A stretch of 64,000 nt of DNA from Glebionis coronaria (taxonomy: Eukaryota > Streptophyta > Magnoliopsida > Asterales > Asteraceae), in assembly GCA_025667525.1 (NCBI GenBank), contig CM046876.1:20075320-20139319 (forward strand), written 5' to 3'. Under the pieces are notes generated by a model. That model made no database searches. It was given only the letters and a program-made list of their open reading frames with translations, and was not told the origin of the DNA. The translations under genes and the position numbers were made by a program. Shown here piece by piece: positions 12,010 through 23,879 of this stretch; position 1 is the stretch's first letter; every line of letters begins with the position of its first letter.

Positions 12010-12733
12010 AGGGCTGTAAATGAACTGAACGTTCAGTGAACCGTTCGCTGATCGTCCGCCAAAAAATTCGTTTATGATCGTTTATTTAATAAATAAACGA
12101 ACACGAACAAGATTTTTAGTCCGTTTAGTTAAATAAACGAACGTGAACAAAGGCTTCGTTCGTTCATTTACGTTCGTGAACTTTCGATTATGTCCGTTCG
12201 GTTACGTTCGTTTATTTGTTCGTTTACGTTAGATTAATATCCCAAATGTTAAAAAATAAACTACATAACAAATATTTTTAAATGTCTAACAATAGTATAT
12301 TACTAATATAGTACTTGGTTACAAAGTATTTATAATTTTTCTTAAATTATACATTAGAGCTAGAAATTTAAAAACATGACTATTGAGATGAAAAAGAAAC
12401 AATATTTTGGGATATGATTATTATATAAGTATATAAGATGTTGATGTGGATCGTCTAAAGTAACAATATTAATTACACGATCGTTTAGCCCGTTTAATTT
12501 TATATATCACCGTTTACGTTCATTTATGTTCGCTTATGTTCGTTCGATTACGTTCGTTTAAGTTATATGAACGAACATAAACGAACATGAACAAGTTGAA
12601 ATATAAATAAACGAACACGAACAACAATTTTTGTTCGATTAAACGTTCGCGTTCGTTTATTTGTTCGGCTAAAATTAAATAAACGAATATGAACATACCT
12701 CCGTTCGCGTGCGCTCGGTTCGTTTACAGCCCT
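12010..12733. mobile_element. 724-bp fold-back MITE with AGGGCTGTAAA termini, 10-bp TSD
   Basis: Non-autonomous DNA element inside the RNase H codons. It starts AGGGCTGTAAATGAAC and ends GTTCGTTTACAGCCCT. ATCCACCACC is duplicated at 12000-12009 and 12734-12743, and this sequence occurs once in the outer copy of the same gene. Insert plus one TSD is 734 bp, and subtracting it returns pol to its frame. Both ends consist of repeated CGAAC/GTTCG words, so each arm is self-complementary to the other over about 200 bp; the centre (12240-12480) is AT-rich and has no ORF. A TSD of 10 bp suggests a Mutator-like mover. Confidence 0.88.
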
Positions 12734-12743
12734 ATCCACCACC

Positions 12744-14285
12744 ATCGTATACACGGACCATTCCGCGTTGAAGTACTTGATGACTAAACACGACTCTAAG
12801 CCAAGACTTCTCCGTTGGGTTTTACTCCTTCAAGAATTCAACATTGAAATTCGTGACAAGAAGGGTGCTGAAAACCTAGCCGCGGATCATCTGAGTAGAC
12901 TTAAGGATCCATACCAAGGGGATCATCCGAATAAAGAGATCAATGACTCTTTCCCCCTTGAGACCTTAATGTCTATAAATCTCAATCTTGATGACACCCC
13001 GTGGTTTGCCGACATTGCAAACTACTTAGCGGGTGGTGTTCTCATCAAAGGGTTAACATCCCAAAAAAAGAAGAAGTTCTTGAATGATGTTAAGACTTAC
13101 TTTTGGGATGACCCTTTTCTATTCAAACAATGTGCTGATCTGATCATTCGTCGATGTGTTGATGGACCGGCAGCTTTTGACATTCTACAGGCTTGTCACA
13201 AAGGACCCACCGGTGGTCACTTTGGTCCCAACTACACCGCTAAGAAAGTGTTTGACTCTGGATTCTATTGGCCCACCATTTATCGTGACGCTCACGAAAT
13301 GGTTAAGCATTGTGATGCTTGCCAACGACAAGGCAAGATCACACATAAAGATGAGATGCCTCAAAATTTCATACAAGAATGTGAAATCTTTGACGTATGG
13401 GGCATCGACTTTATGGGGCCATTTCCATCCTCTAAAGGGAACAAGTACATCCTCGTCGCCGTTGACTATGTTTCTAAATGGGTTGAAGCTAAGGCTCTCC
13501 CAACGAACGATGCGAGGGTGGTTGTGAACTTTTTGAAGCAGCTGTTTGCTCGATTCGGCATTCCTCATGCTATTATTAGTGACCACGGGACTCATTTTTG
13601 CAATGATCAATTTGCAAGAGTCATGGTTAAGTATGATTTTAATCACCGTCTTTCCACCGCCTATCATCCCCAAACCAATGGGCAAGCCGAGATTTCCAAC
13701 CGTGGATTGAAGCGAATTCTGGAGCGTACTGTGGGAGAGCATCGCGCCGTGTGGGCCGATAAGTTAGATGATGCTCTGTGGGCTTTCCGTACTGCTTATA
13801 AGACCCCGATCGGCTGTACGCCTTATCGTCTTGTGTACGGGAAAGCATCCCACCTCCCCATCGAGCTGGAACATAAGGCATACTGGGGCTTGAAGTGGGC
13901 TAACTTCGACATCAACAAAGCCGGTGATCTTCGCAAGATTCAACTCAACGAGCTACAAGAATTAAGGAATGAAGCTTACAAGAACTCATTGATATACAAG
14001 GAGAAGACCAAGATTATCCACGATGCTAAAATCAAGAACCGAGAGTTCCACGTTGGTGATCAAGTTTTACTCTTTAACTCTCGGTTGAAGATCTTCTCTG
14101 GCAAGTTGAAGAGCCGCTGGCCTGGTCCATTCACCGTCGCCAAAGTCTTTCCATATGGGACCATTGAGCTTTCTCAGCCAAATGGGCCCAATTTCAAGGT
14201 GAATGGCCAGCGTTTGAAGCTGTACTTTGGTGAGGACATCTCCCATGAGATGATTCCATCCCTCACCACGTTCCCCATGAACTAA
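12744..14285 (+). pseudogene. pol part 2 of nested Athila: RNase H end and integrase
   Basis: Open without a stop to FPMN at 14285. RNase H resumes at [13 protein letters not shown] and ends [11 protein letters not shown]. Integrase follows: zinc site [14 protein letters not shown]...[11 protein letters not shown] (about 13210-13335), catalytic core with [15 protein letters not shown] (about 13395), [14 protein letters not shown] (about 13580) and [15 protein letters not shown] (about 13660) holding the D,D,E residues, and a C-terminal domain with [14 protein letters not shown] (GPF motif, about 14110). This integrase looks complete in itself; only the break at 12010 and the upstream stops disable it. 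Confidence 0.92.
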
Positions 14286-16308
14286 ATTGGGTCGAGTCAG
14301 GCTCGTGACTCGGTGAACAAAAACAAGCGCTTCTCGGGAGGCAACCCATGATCTATCCTTTACTGCTTTCATAATAAGTGTAGGGGGAGCCCCATATGTG
14401 GTTGTTGTCTTGTTTCTTATCTTTGGCAGGGATTCAAGCTTCATAGAGCATCTTGATGACTTTTGACGAACCGTGATACCGTGTTCCCATCTTCCCGGTT
14501 CTATCCTAAACTCTTGTGATTCAATATTTCATATCTTATATGTTCACATTGAATTCACTATAGTTGTCCTTTCCTTCGCAAGATTTAAACAAAGTGCACA
14601 ATGTCCTAAGTGTAGGGGAGTTTACTCCCACATGCTTAAACATTGAGGACAATGTTTATATCAAGTGTAGGGGGGAATTCTATCGAAGTAAGTGGTCTTT
14701 TCCATGAATTTGCCCTCATTTTAACCGAAAAATTTGATTTTTTGACATTTTTCAAAAATTTTAATCTCTTTTGGCCTAGTTGTATAGTTGTAGTTTCCTT
14801 TATTATGGTTATTTTCTTTCCTTGTTTTAATAAAGTGGTTTTAAAATTTTTCTTAATCGTGAATATTTTGACTCAACCCGAGTTTACTTATCTAAGTTTA
14901 CTCTAGCTAGTATCCTTAACATGTTTAAGTCACGTTTTGCTAGGCTTTTATATAGGGAGCTATAAAACGCGAAAGTCTTAACCCTCACGGGTTAAGAACA
15001 AGAACTTTTCGCAAGTTCCTATAATTGATCCTAGAGAGTTGTTTATCAAGGGAACTTTAAAATGCGATTTCTAAACTTGAAAAAGTCCAAGAATTTGCAA
15101 GATCCTATAGATGACTCGAAAACCTAAAACTTTGATTTAATAGGCTAAGCATCCACGAGTCTCATTCCTTGAGATTTTAAACTGTGGAGAACGAGAGATG
15201 ATAGAGCCAATTATAAGTTCGGTATTCTTTCGTGAATTTATGTGAGTTAATTATAAGCCTATTCTCCCTTCGCTTGTTAATAAATATATCTGCAATAAAT
15301 AAGGTTGTACGATTTAAAAGGTTACTTAGCTTCTAGCCCAAGATCGTTTAAAAGTTGCTCGGTACGGATTAGAGTTCATAGCCAAGGCATAAATTATTGA
15401 AGCGGGATGCGAAGATTGGCGAGTCCGAAAAGGCCCTAACAAGGCATGAGGGCTACATTTTGTTGCTAAAGATCCAAAAGTGATGTGAAGAATCATTTAT
15501 CGAAAATAATATGAAGGATCGAGACACACGACGAAAAGCAAATACTCCCCTAAAGATCATGGAGAAGTCTATCCAAAAAGACCCTAACAAGGTATGAGGA
15601 TAAATAGATCCAAGTCCTAAAAGGAGGCGGATCGTTGTATATCAAAGTCCAAAATAAAGATTGGAGAAAAATTAAGAAGTCGTGGTCCATTTATGAAGAA
15701 TCTCTCAAAACTTCAAGTGAAGAAATCCCTATTATGAAGAGAAGGCCATTATTTCATGAACGTCTCTCAAAGATTTGAAGTATGAAGTCGCTGCCAAATA
15801 TCGGTCCGAGAAAGGTCTCAAATCGTGAAGCGATTTATGCCAAGATATGAACTTTATGAGGTCCCGAGGAGCAGTTTTAAAAGATTTTTTCCTTTAGCTA
15901 ACTATTGATTAGATCGTTTACTTTATTTTCAGCCTAAATAACTATCGAAATAAGTCAAAAATGCATCCTCGTGATCATTCAAAACAACAATAAAATAAAA
16001 GAGATACAATTAGGAATAAGGGAGTCTAAGTGAATAATTGGCCCACATGAATTCATGTTGGTTTGCTAACTTATAATAACAATGATCTCGTTTTTAAGCT
16101 TGGTATGGGGAACGTGAAACTTGAGGATGATAAACGTTCATGACAGCCAAAACCCAATGTAAGTGTTTGATTTCTTTACTTGTTTCTATCTTTTTAGGTT
16201 TAGTATTTAATAAATGCCAAGGTGGGTTATTAATGATGGAAAATGTAAACCATGCTTTAAAATTAATGCATTGCGTGAGGGCATTGCAATGGTCAAGTGT
16301 AGGGGATT
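14286..16308 (+). other. Non-coding 3' tract of nested Athila with repeated PPT-like motifs
   Basis: About 2 kb between integrase and the 3' LTR, where Athila elements may carry an env-like ORF; none is visible here. AAGTGTAGGGG occurs at 14376, 14608, 14663 and 16294, the last ending next to the LTR and so the working polypurine tract. The inverted repeat CATTGAGGACAATG (14641-14654) sits between the second and third copies. Short phrases of the form GGCCCTAACAAGG with ATGAGG recur near 15432 and 15582. A hydrophobic reading frame (14643-14906) shares the phrase SIEVSGLFHEFALILT with the outer copy, but this may only reflect sequence relatedness. Confidence 0.75.
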
Positions 16309-17982
16309 TAATAAGTTTGAAAACACTTATCCTTTTACCACTTATTTCCAATAATAACAAGACCAAAACGTGTGATTTATGTCGTAAAAGTCAGAATTAT
16401 GCGTGGTTTGTGTTTTTATTGTGTTTTAGGACCAAAATATGAAAAAGGAAGAAAACATGGGCTTTCACGGGTTTTTATCGAAGAAAACGGGATAAGACGA
16501 AGTCAAAAGATCAAGAGTGCAAAAAGAACGGAAGTCCAAGGCCTAAGATTTATCGAAGAAAAAGTCTAAAGACGGAAGTTTAATGAAGTCGAAGAACTCA
16601 AGTCTAAATTAAAGAAGAAAATTATTAAGACAAGTTCAAATCCCGAGACGACATCGAGAAAAGATAAAGAATTAAATCGAGTCGAGAAGAAAAGAAAGAA
16701 GGAAGCACCACACATGCACTTCCCACTTCCCTATAAATACCCTCCTAATCACATTAGGAGGGGGTTAGCTAGTTTTTATTTTTAAGTTTTCTTTCTAGTT
16801 TTAGAGAGAGAAAGTTCCCAACTTTCTCTCACTAAGTTTTTCTTTGTTTTCATCCTTTAAATTTAAGATTTCTTTTATCTTTGTATTTGGATTCCATTAA
16901 TAAAATTCTAGTTAAGTTTTAAGTTTTTAACCTTCTTCTACATTTCTTGGTTTACTTGATTCTTGATTCAAAATCTTTTCTTTGATCCGAATCCTTTATG
17001 ATCCGTGATTAAAGTTGAGGTTGTATGGTTAGACGGTTGATTCCCTTTGTTCATACTAAAGCTCCTTCACGTATAAGTTGTAAGCTCGTAATGCGTATTG
17101 GCTTATTACAAGTTTTAGCTTATTGATTTTCGGATTACACAAAGGTTTTAGTCATTTTAAAAGTTCATTTCATAAAGTTTATAATCTTATATGTTTTAGA
17201 AGTGATCAAATTTAAGCTTTTTGAATTGTTTAAGGTTCGGGTAGAATAGCTTATTGTATCAGCTTATTGAGTTTTAAACTTACCACCAATTTCGGATTAA
17301 GTTTAGCTTCCATCGCATTCTGACGGGTTTCTACACATTCCGACGGGCCTCAGTGTTTTGATCGCAATAACCCATTAGGGTTCTACTTTGCGATCGTTTG
17401 GTAATTACCCTTTATTCTGATCTGGATTGCGATCGCTCATTGCGATCGCACATTCCGACGGGACTAAGGTCTTTGTTAAGACGAAGTGCTGCCCATTTTT
17501 CGACAGCAACATTGCGATAGCCATTATTCCGATAGATGCACATTGCGATAGAGATGTTTTAGTTATTCTGATCTGAATCATTGCGATAGAGGACATTCCG
17601 ACGATCAACCTTGCGATAGACTTGTTGTAGTTGCATTCCAATGGGTATTAAGTTTAGCATTCCGATGTACTTCCACATTGATTATTCTGATGGCTATGAT
17701 TTGGTGCATTCCGACAGAAATGAATTGCCATATTACGATAGAACATGTTTTTAAGTTTTAAAGTTTTACTCAAAGTCTTTTTCTAAATAGTTTTTAGTTT
17801 AATTCTTAAACGCTTTAATTTACTCAACGACATTTTCATACTTGCTCTTAAAATTAGATAACCAAACCAAACCAAATCATTTTGTTCACCAAAAGAAAAT
17901 TGAGTCGCACTTTAGACCGGAAATCAATTCGAAGGGATTCGGACGATAAGATTTTATACGTGGTGTAAAAAGCCAAGTATTA
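16309..17982 (+). repeat. 3' LTR of nested Athila
   Basis: 1674 bp, TAATAAGTTTG to AAGTATTA, preceded by the PPT AAGTGTAGGGGATT. It is close to the 5' copy; differences seen include a TTCTACACATTCCGACGG insertion near 17327 and scattered transitions. TATA box 16732-16739 and hairpin 16741-16761. Confidence 0.93.
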
Positions 17983-17987
17983 TGGGC

Positions 17988-18372
17988 TAACTTCGACATC
18001 AACAAAGCCGACGATCTTCGGAAGATTCAACTCAACGAGCTCTACGAACTAAGGAATGAAGCTTATGAGAACTCGTTGATCTATAAAGAGAAGACCAAGA
18101 TCATCCATGATGCTAGGATTAAGAACCGAGAGTTCCACGTTGGTGATCAAGTCTTACTTTTTAACTCTCGGTTGAAGATCTTCTCGGGCAAGTTGAAGAG
18201 CCGCTGGTCTGGTATGTTCACCGTCGCCAAAGTCTTTCCATATGGCACCATTGAGCTTTCTCAGCCAAATGGGCCCAATTTCAAGGTGAATGGCCAGCGC
18301 GTGAAGTTGTACTTTGGTGAGGACATCTATCATGAGATGATTCCATCCCTCACCATGTTTCCCATGAACTAG
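17988..18372 (+). pseudogene. Integrase C-terminal end of outer Athila
   Basis: Resumes exactly after the TSD with the codons for [19 protein letters not shown], then [16 protein letters not shown] and the C-terminal domain, ending FPMN like the nested copy. The GPF motif reads SGMFTVAKVF here, a change from PGPF. This fragment and 3272-5983 were one gene before the nested insertion. Confidence 0.92.
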
Positions 18373-20413
18373 TTTTGGGTCAAGTCAGGCTCGTGACTTG
18401 GTTATAAAAAACAAGCACTTCTCGGGAGGCAACCCGTGATCTATCCTTTACCGCTTTCATAATAAGTGTAGGGGCGAGCCCCGTATGTGTTTGTTGTCTT
18501 GTTTCTTATTCTCTGCAAGGATTAAAGCTTCAAAGATCCACTCTTGACGATATTTGACGAACCGTGATCCCGTGTTCCCGTCTTCCCGTATCTATCCTAA
18601 ACTCTCGTGATTCAATATTTCATATCTTATATGTTCACATTGAAATCACTATAGTTGTCCCCTCCTTAGCAAGATTTAAACAAAGTGCACAATGTCATAA
18701 GTGTAGGGGAGTTTACTCCCACATGCTTAAACATTGAGGACAATGTTTATATCAAGTGTAGGGGGACTTCTATCGAAGTAAGTGGTCTTTTCCATGAATT
18801 TGCCCTCATTTTAACCGGAAAACTTGATTTTTCGATATTTTTCAAAATTTTTGATCTATTTTGGCCTAGTAGTTTTTCCTTTGTTATTTTTATTTACTTT
18901 CTTTGCTAGAATAATTTTTTAATAAAGTGGTTTTAAATTTTTCAAAGTCATGAATATTTTGACTTAACCCGAGTTTACTTATCCAAGTTTACTCTAGCTA
19001 GTATCCTTAACGTGTTTAAGTCAAGTTTTGCTAGGCTTTTATATAGGGAACTTTAAAACGTGAAAGTCTTAACTCTCACGGGTTAAGAACAAGAACTTTT
19101 AGCAAGTTCCTATAATTGATCCTAGAGAGTCGTTTATCAATGGAACTTTAAAAAGCGATTTCTAAACTTGAAAAAGTCTAAGAATTTGCAAGATCCTATA
19201 GATAACTCGAAAACCCAAAACTTTGATTTAATTGGCTAAGCATCCACGAATCTCATTCCTTGAGATTTTAAACTGTAGAGAACGAGAGATGATAGAGTCA
19301 ATTATAAGTTTGGTATTATTTCGTGAATTTATGTGAGTTGATTATAAGCTTATTCTCCCATCGCTTATTAATAAATTTAATTGCAATAAATAAGGTTGTA
19401 CAATTTGAAAAGTTACTTAGCTTCTAGCACAAGATCGTTTAAAAGTTGCTCGGTATTAATTAGAGTTCATAGACAAGGCATAACTTATTGAAGCGGGATG
19501 CGAAGATTGGCGAGTCCAAAAAGGCCCTAACAAGGCATGAGGGCTACATTTTGTTGCTAAAGATCCAAAAGTGATGTGAAGAATCATTTATCAAAAATAA
19601 ATATGAAGGATCGAGACACACGACGAAAAGCAAAAACTCCCCTAAAGATCATGGAGAAGTCTATCCAAAAAGGCCCTAACAAGGTATGAGGATAAATAGA
19701 TCCAAGTCCTAAAAGAAGGCGGATCGTTGTATATCAAAGTCCAAAATAAAGATTGGAGAAAAATGAAGAAGTCGTGGTCTAAATATGAAGAATCTCTCAA
19801 AAAGTTCAAGAGAAGAAATTCCTATTATGAAGAGAAGACCATAATTTCAAGAACGTCTCTCAAAGATTTGAAGTATGAAGTCGCTGCCAAATATCGGTCT
19901 GAGAAAGGTCTCAAATCGTGAAGCGAGTTATGCCAAGATATGAACTTTAAGAGGTTCCGAAAAGCAGTTTTAAAAGATTTTGTCCTTTAACTAACTATTG
20001 ATTAAATCGTCCACTTTATTTTCGGCCTAAATAACTATCAAAATAAGTCAAACAATGCATCCTCGTGATCATTCAAGACAAAAAACTAAAATATAAGAGA
20101 TACACCTAGGAATAAGTGAGTCTAAGTAATAATTGGCCCACATGAATTCGTGTTAGTTTGCTAACTTATAATAACAATGATCTCGTTTTTAAGATTGGTT
20201 TGGGAACTTGAAACTTGAGGATGATGAACATTCATGACTGCCAAAACCCCAACGTAAGTCTTTGATTTCCTTACTTGTTTCTATCTATTTATTTTTCTAA
20301 ATGTTTAGTATTTAATAAAGGCCAAGGTGGGTTATTTATGATGGAAAATGTAAACCGTGCTTTAAAATTAAGGCATTGCATGAGGGCATTGCAATGGCCA
20401 AGTGTAGGGGATT
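18373..20413 (+). other. Non-coding 3' tract of outer Athila
   Basis: Counterpart of 14286-16308 with the same landmarks: AAGTGTAGGGG near 18464, 18699, 18753 and 20399, the CATTGAGGACAATG inverted repeat at 18732, and the paired AAGGCCCTAACAAGG phrases near 19529 and 19670. No convincing ORF. The copy at 20399 is the polypurine tract before the LTR. Confidence 0.75.
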
Positions 20414-22085
20414 TAATAAGTGTGAAAACACTTATCCTTTTACCACTTATTTCCAATAATAACAAGACCAAAACGTGTATGTGATGTCGTAAAATTCGGA
20501 ATTATGCGTGGTTTGTGTTTTTATTGTGTTTTAGGACCAAAAGATGAAAAAGGAAGAAAACACGGGCTTTCACGGGCTTTTATCGAAGAAAATGAGAAAA
20601 GACGAAGTCAAAAGATCATGAGTGCTAAAAGAACGGATGTCCAAGACCTATTCTAAAGATTTATCGAAGAAAAAGTCTAAAGACGGAAGTTTAATGAAGT
20701 CGAAGAACTCAAGTCTAAATTATAGAAGAAAATTATTAAGACGAGATCAAATCCCAAGACGACGTCGAGAAGGACAAAGATTTAAATCGAGTCGAGAAGA
20801 AAAGAAAGAAGGAAGCACACCACACATGCACTCCCCATTTTCCCTATAAATACCCCCTAATCACATTAGGAGGGGGGTTAGCTAGTTTTAGTTTTGTCAT
20901 TTTTCCTTTCTAGTTTTTAGAGAGAAAGTTCCCTACTTTCTTTCACTAAGCTTTCATCTTTTCTTTTAAGATTAAGTTCTTTTTAATCTTTGTATTTGGA
21001 TTTCGTTAATCTCAAGTTCAAGTTAAAGCTTTTAATTTTCAATCTCTTTCGTCCTTTCTTTATTTTACTTTGTTCTTAATCCGAAAGTTCATATTTGATC
21101 CGAATGGTTCTCAATTCGTGTTGATTTTGATGTTTCGTGATTAATAGGTTGATCTTTCTATTCCTACATAAGCTCTAATGCGGTTTAAGTTGTAAGCTCT
21201 TTGTGCTTATTGGCTTATTCCATGTCTTCAGCTTATCGCTTTTCGGATTACTTAAACGTTTTAGTCTTTTTAAGGTTTCTTTTATAAAGTTTATGATTTT
21301 ATGTTTTGAAAGTTGTCAAATTTAAGCTTATTGAGTTGTTTAAGATTCAGTTAAGTTTGCTTATTGGAACTGCTTATTGAAACCTTGGCTTATTCTTCAT
21401 TTTCGGATTAAGTGCTGTGTGCATCGCAATATTTGGGTATCCCACATTCCGACGGCTGCTGGTTTCTATCGCAATAACCCATTGAGGGTTTTACTTTGAG
21501 ATTGCTTGGTTTATCCCCCTTATTCCGATCTGGGATTGCGATCGCTCATTGCGATCGCATATTTCGACAGAACTTAAGGTTACCTTGAATCGAAACTCTG
21601 CCCAATTTTAGTTTACAACATTCCGATCCTTGTTTTCCGATCTAAGCATTCCGATTGAATCATATTGCGACAGAAGTGTTTATATTATTGCGATAGGAAA
21701 ACTTTGCGACCGAATGGACTTTGATATTCTGATGGCTTTTCACATAAATTATTCCGATGACTTGTTTTAATCACATTCCAATGGTTTTGAGTTTTGGTGC
21801 ATTCTGATAGAATTCAGTCTTACATTCCGATAGATTGTATTTTCAAGTTTTAAATTTTTACAAAGTTTTATGCTTTAAGTGTTTTTCTAAATAACTTTTA
21901 GTTTAATCTTTTAAAAGTTTCTACTTTACTCAACGACAATTATTTGCTTTTAGTTTAAAATTAGATAATCATACCAAACCATTTAATTTTCCACCAAAAT
22001 AATTGAGTCGCACTTTCTACCAATAATCAATTCGAAAAGATCGGAACAACAAAATTATTTTATACTTGGTAAAAACCAGTTATTA
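20414..22085 (+). repeat. 3' LTR of outer Athila
   Basis: 1672 bp from TAATAAGTGTG to CCAGTTATTA, termini TAATA...TATTA as in the nested copy. TATA box TATAAATA at 20845-20852. It differs clearly from the nested copy's LTRs from about 20990 onward and around 21400-21700, so the two elements are separate subfamilies. Its last 545 bp match window bases 1-547. Confidence 0.93.
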
Positions 22086-23105
22086 GCAAGTTTAAGGTTT
22101 GGGATATGATTATCATCACCTTAATCACCATTCTGGATAATATGGTGGGTTAATTTTTGCTTAAACACAAATACCCAATTTGTGTTCTTGGGATAAATAG
22201 TGGTATTTTATCTTGGTTTAAGTTTAAAAAGGTGTTAACCGCCAGATTTTTAACTTAATTAAATAAGTTTAAACCGGTTAGTTAAGTTTGTTGTGAGTGG
22301 ATGGTGAGGTGGCTGAATGGAAGATGGTGATTGGTGGAAAAGTGGTAGTGGGGCACGTGTCACCCCACTACTGGTCTAGGTAAGGTTGGATGTTTGACAT
22401 GATTACCCCCTCAACTCTTTAACTCCTTTCACTTGTATTTTAAACAGCCAAAACTCGTTTCTCTTTGTTATACAAGTTCCATTTTTCACACTTTTGCCCC
22501 AAATACTTTTCCAAAGTATTTTCAGGGGTATTTCTTGCCAATTCTTGATTCTTGAAGGGCTGATTTAGAATTTTCTTCATAGTTAATGGTCTTGACTTGT
22601 ATGGTTGACTTCTTGGAGGACTGAAATTGACAGTCATGATTTATGAGGGACCATTTTTGCCATTTCTTCAAAGTTAAGGGTCCTTTTTGCAATTTGACAT
22701 ATTTAAAGGACCAAACTTGTAATCTCTTGTAACTTTAAAGCCTTCATGATATGTTTGACTTTGAGGAGGACTAATATTGACAATTTAGTTTTGTTGAGGG
22801 ACTAAATTTGCCAATTCTTCAAACTGGAGGGCCCTTTTTGTAATTTTGACAAACTTTAGGGACCAATCTTGTAATTATGAAGATACAAGGGTTTAAGGTG
22901 TCAATTCTTCAATATTGGAGGACCCTTCTTGCATAATTTTCAAATCTTCAAGGTTTCTCTTGGAAAATCTTCATTAGGGCTTGGTTCATTGTGCGGCTTC
23001 GTTTCCCGTGTTCGTTTTTGCATGATTCTTGTGATCTTTTGTCATTTTCTCAATATCCGTACTTAAGATACACAAGCATATATTTGGCCATTTTCATGAT
23101 ATTTT
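22086..23105 (+). other. Probable LTR/leader remnant of a Tat-type element; ~151-bp tandem duplication
   Basis: No gene. Bases about 22585-22890 hold two degenerate copies, about 151 bp apart, of a phrase built from GAGGGACCA/CTAA, TTTGCCA, TTCTTCAAA, GGGTCCTTTTTG and GACCAA..CTTGTAAT. This lies directly upstream of a Tat-type gag remnant, so it is probably that element's leader or LTR. No primer site was found. CCAAATACTTTTCC/AAAGTATTTTCAGG near 22500 is a short inverted repeat. Confidence 0.5.
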
Positions 23106-23879
23106 ATGCATTTAAAGCCCGTTTTGGACGATGAGACTATGTATAAAAGCAGTCTCATCAATCTCTCCCTCCCATGGTGTAGCGAGAGGGAGGACGCCTT
23201 CACTCTTCGTATATGGAACTATTCCGAGGAAAAGAAGCGCCGCATGCCGGCAAGCGTCAAAACCTACGACGGATCTGGTGATCCGGAAGATCACCTAAAG
23301 GTGTTTGACACACATGCTAAAATTGAACGATGACCGATGCACATATGGTGCCAGATGTTTAATTTAACCTTGATTGGCAATGCGCGTGACTGGTTTGAGG
23401 AGCTCCCCCATAGAAGCATCAACAACTTCGATGAATTGCGCACAACGTTCCAAAACAATTATACTCAGCGAAAGAAGTATAATAGAGATCCGGTCTCATT
23501 GGCAACAGTCAAACAAAGGCCCGGGGAGTCCACGGAAGACTTCACGGAGCGTTTTAACGACGAATGTACGCGCACAAAAGCGTGCCCAGAGCTCCTCAAA
23601 ATCTCAGACTACATGCACTCCATAACGGACAAGGAACTAATTAGGCGCCTCAACGATAAACGCCCGGAGAAGTTTGATGAACTCATGGAAAGGGTTCGAA
23701 ATTTTGTGGAAGGGGAGACCACGGTTGCTGCGGCTTACCCCACAAAAAGGAACCACGACTGTCGATCAAACGATCATCCTAGAAGGCAATCAAGTGGTCA
23801 AGGTAATCACGAAAATAGGAGGAGCTTGGATTACAAAAATCAAGCAAAAGGAGGACGGTCGGATCTAAGTTATACATAA
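23106..23879 (+). pseudogene. Tat/Ogre-type Ty3/gypsy gag fragment
   Basis: The phrase PASVKTYDGSGDPEDHLKVF followed by MFNLTLIGNARDWFEELP, RSINNFDELRTTF, STEDFTERFNDECTRTK and ELIRRLND...FDELMERVRNFVEGE is the retrotransposon gag domain of the Tat clade. The frame is open from 23106 to 23879 except for one TGA at 23331-23333, just after KIER, where relatives as I recall them have Trp, so a TGG to TGA change is likely. No zinc knuckle, protease or pol follows; sequence after 23880 is unrelated AT-rich DNA, so the element is truncated. Confidence 0.82.

Larger units (their letters stand above)
5984..17982 (+). mobile_element. Nested, nearly complete Athila-type element
   Basis: A full-length element inserted in the integrase of its relative. 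It is flanked by the 5-bp duplication TGGGC (5979-5983 and 17983-17987), and the host sequence continues GGGC|TAACTTCGAC exactly as in the uninterrupted integrase of this copy near 13897. Structure: LTR 5984-7642, primer site 7645, gag-protease 7897-10518, pol 10519-14285 with an insert at 12010-12733, a 2-kb non-coding tract and LTR 16309-17982. Without the insert the element is about 11.27 kb. It is better preserved than the outer copy: the gag-protease frame is open for 873 codons, and pol has three nonsense codons but no frameshift once the insert is discounted. Confidence 0.95.
1..22085 (+). mobile_element. Outer Athila-type Ty3/gypsy LTR retrotransposon (5' end outside window)
   Basis: The element is read from the end of its 5' LTR (1-547), through a tRNA-Asp-type primer site, gag-protease, and RT-RNase H-integrase, to a 3' LTR at 20414-22085. 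The pol region is interrupted at 5984-17982 by a second copy of the same family. Removing that insert gives an internal region of about 7.9 kb, normal for Athila. The Athila assignment rests on the gag zinc knuckle CX2CX3HX4C, the protease motif DLGAS, the RT box FMDD, the tRNA-Asp primer site and LTRs of about 1.67 kb. Coding sequence carries several nonsense codons and frameshifts, so the copy is dead. Its own TSD cannot be checked because the left edge lies outside the window; GCAAG follows the right edge. Confidence 0.93.
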
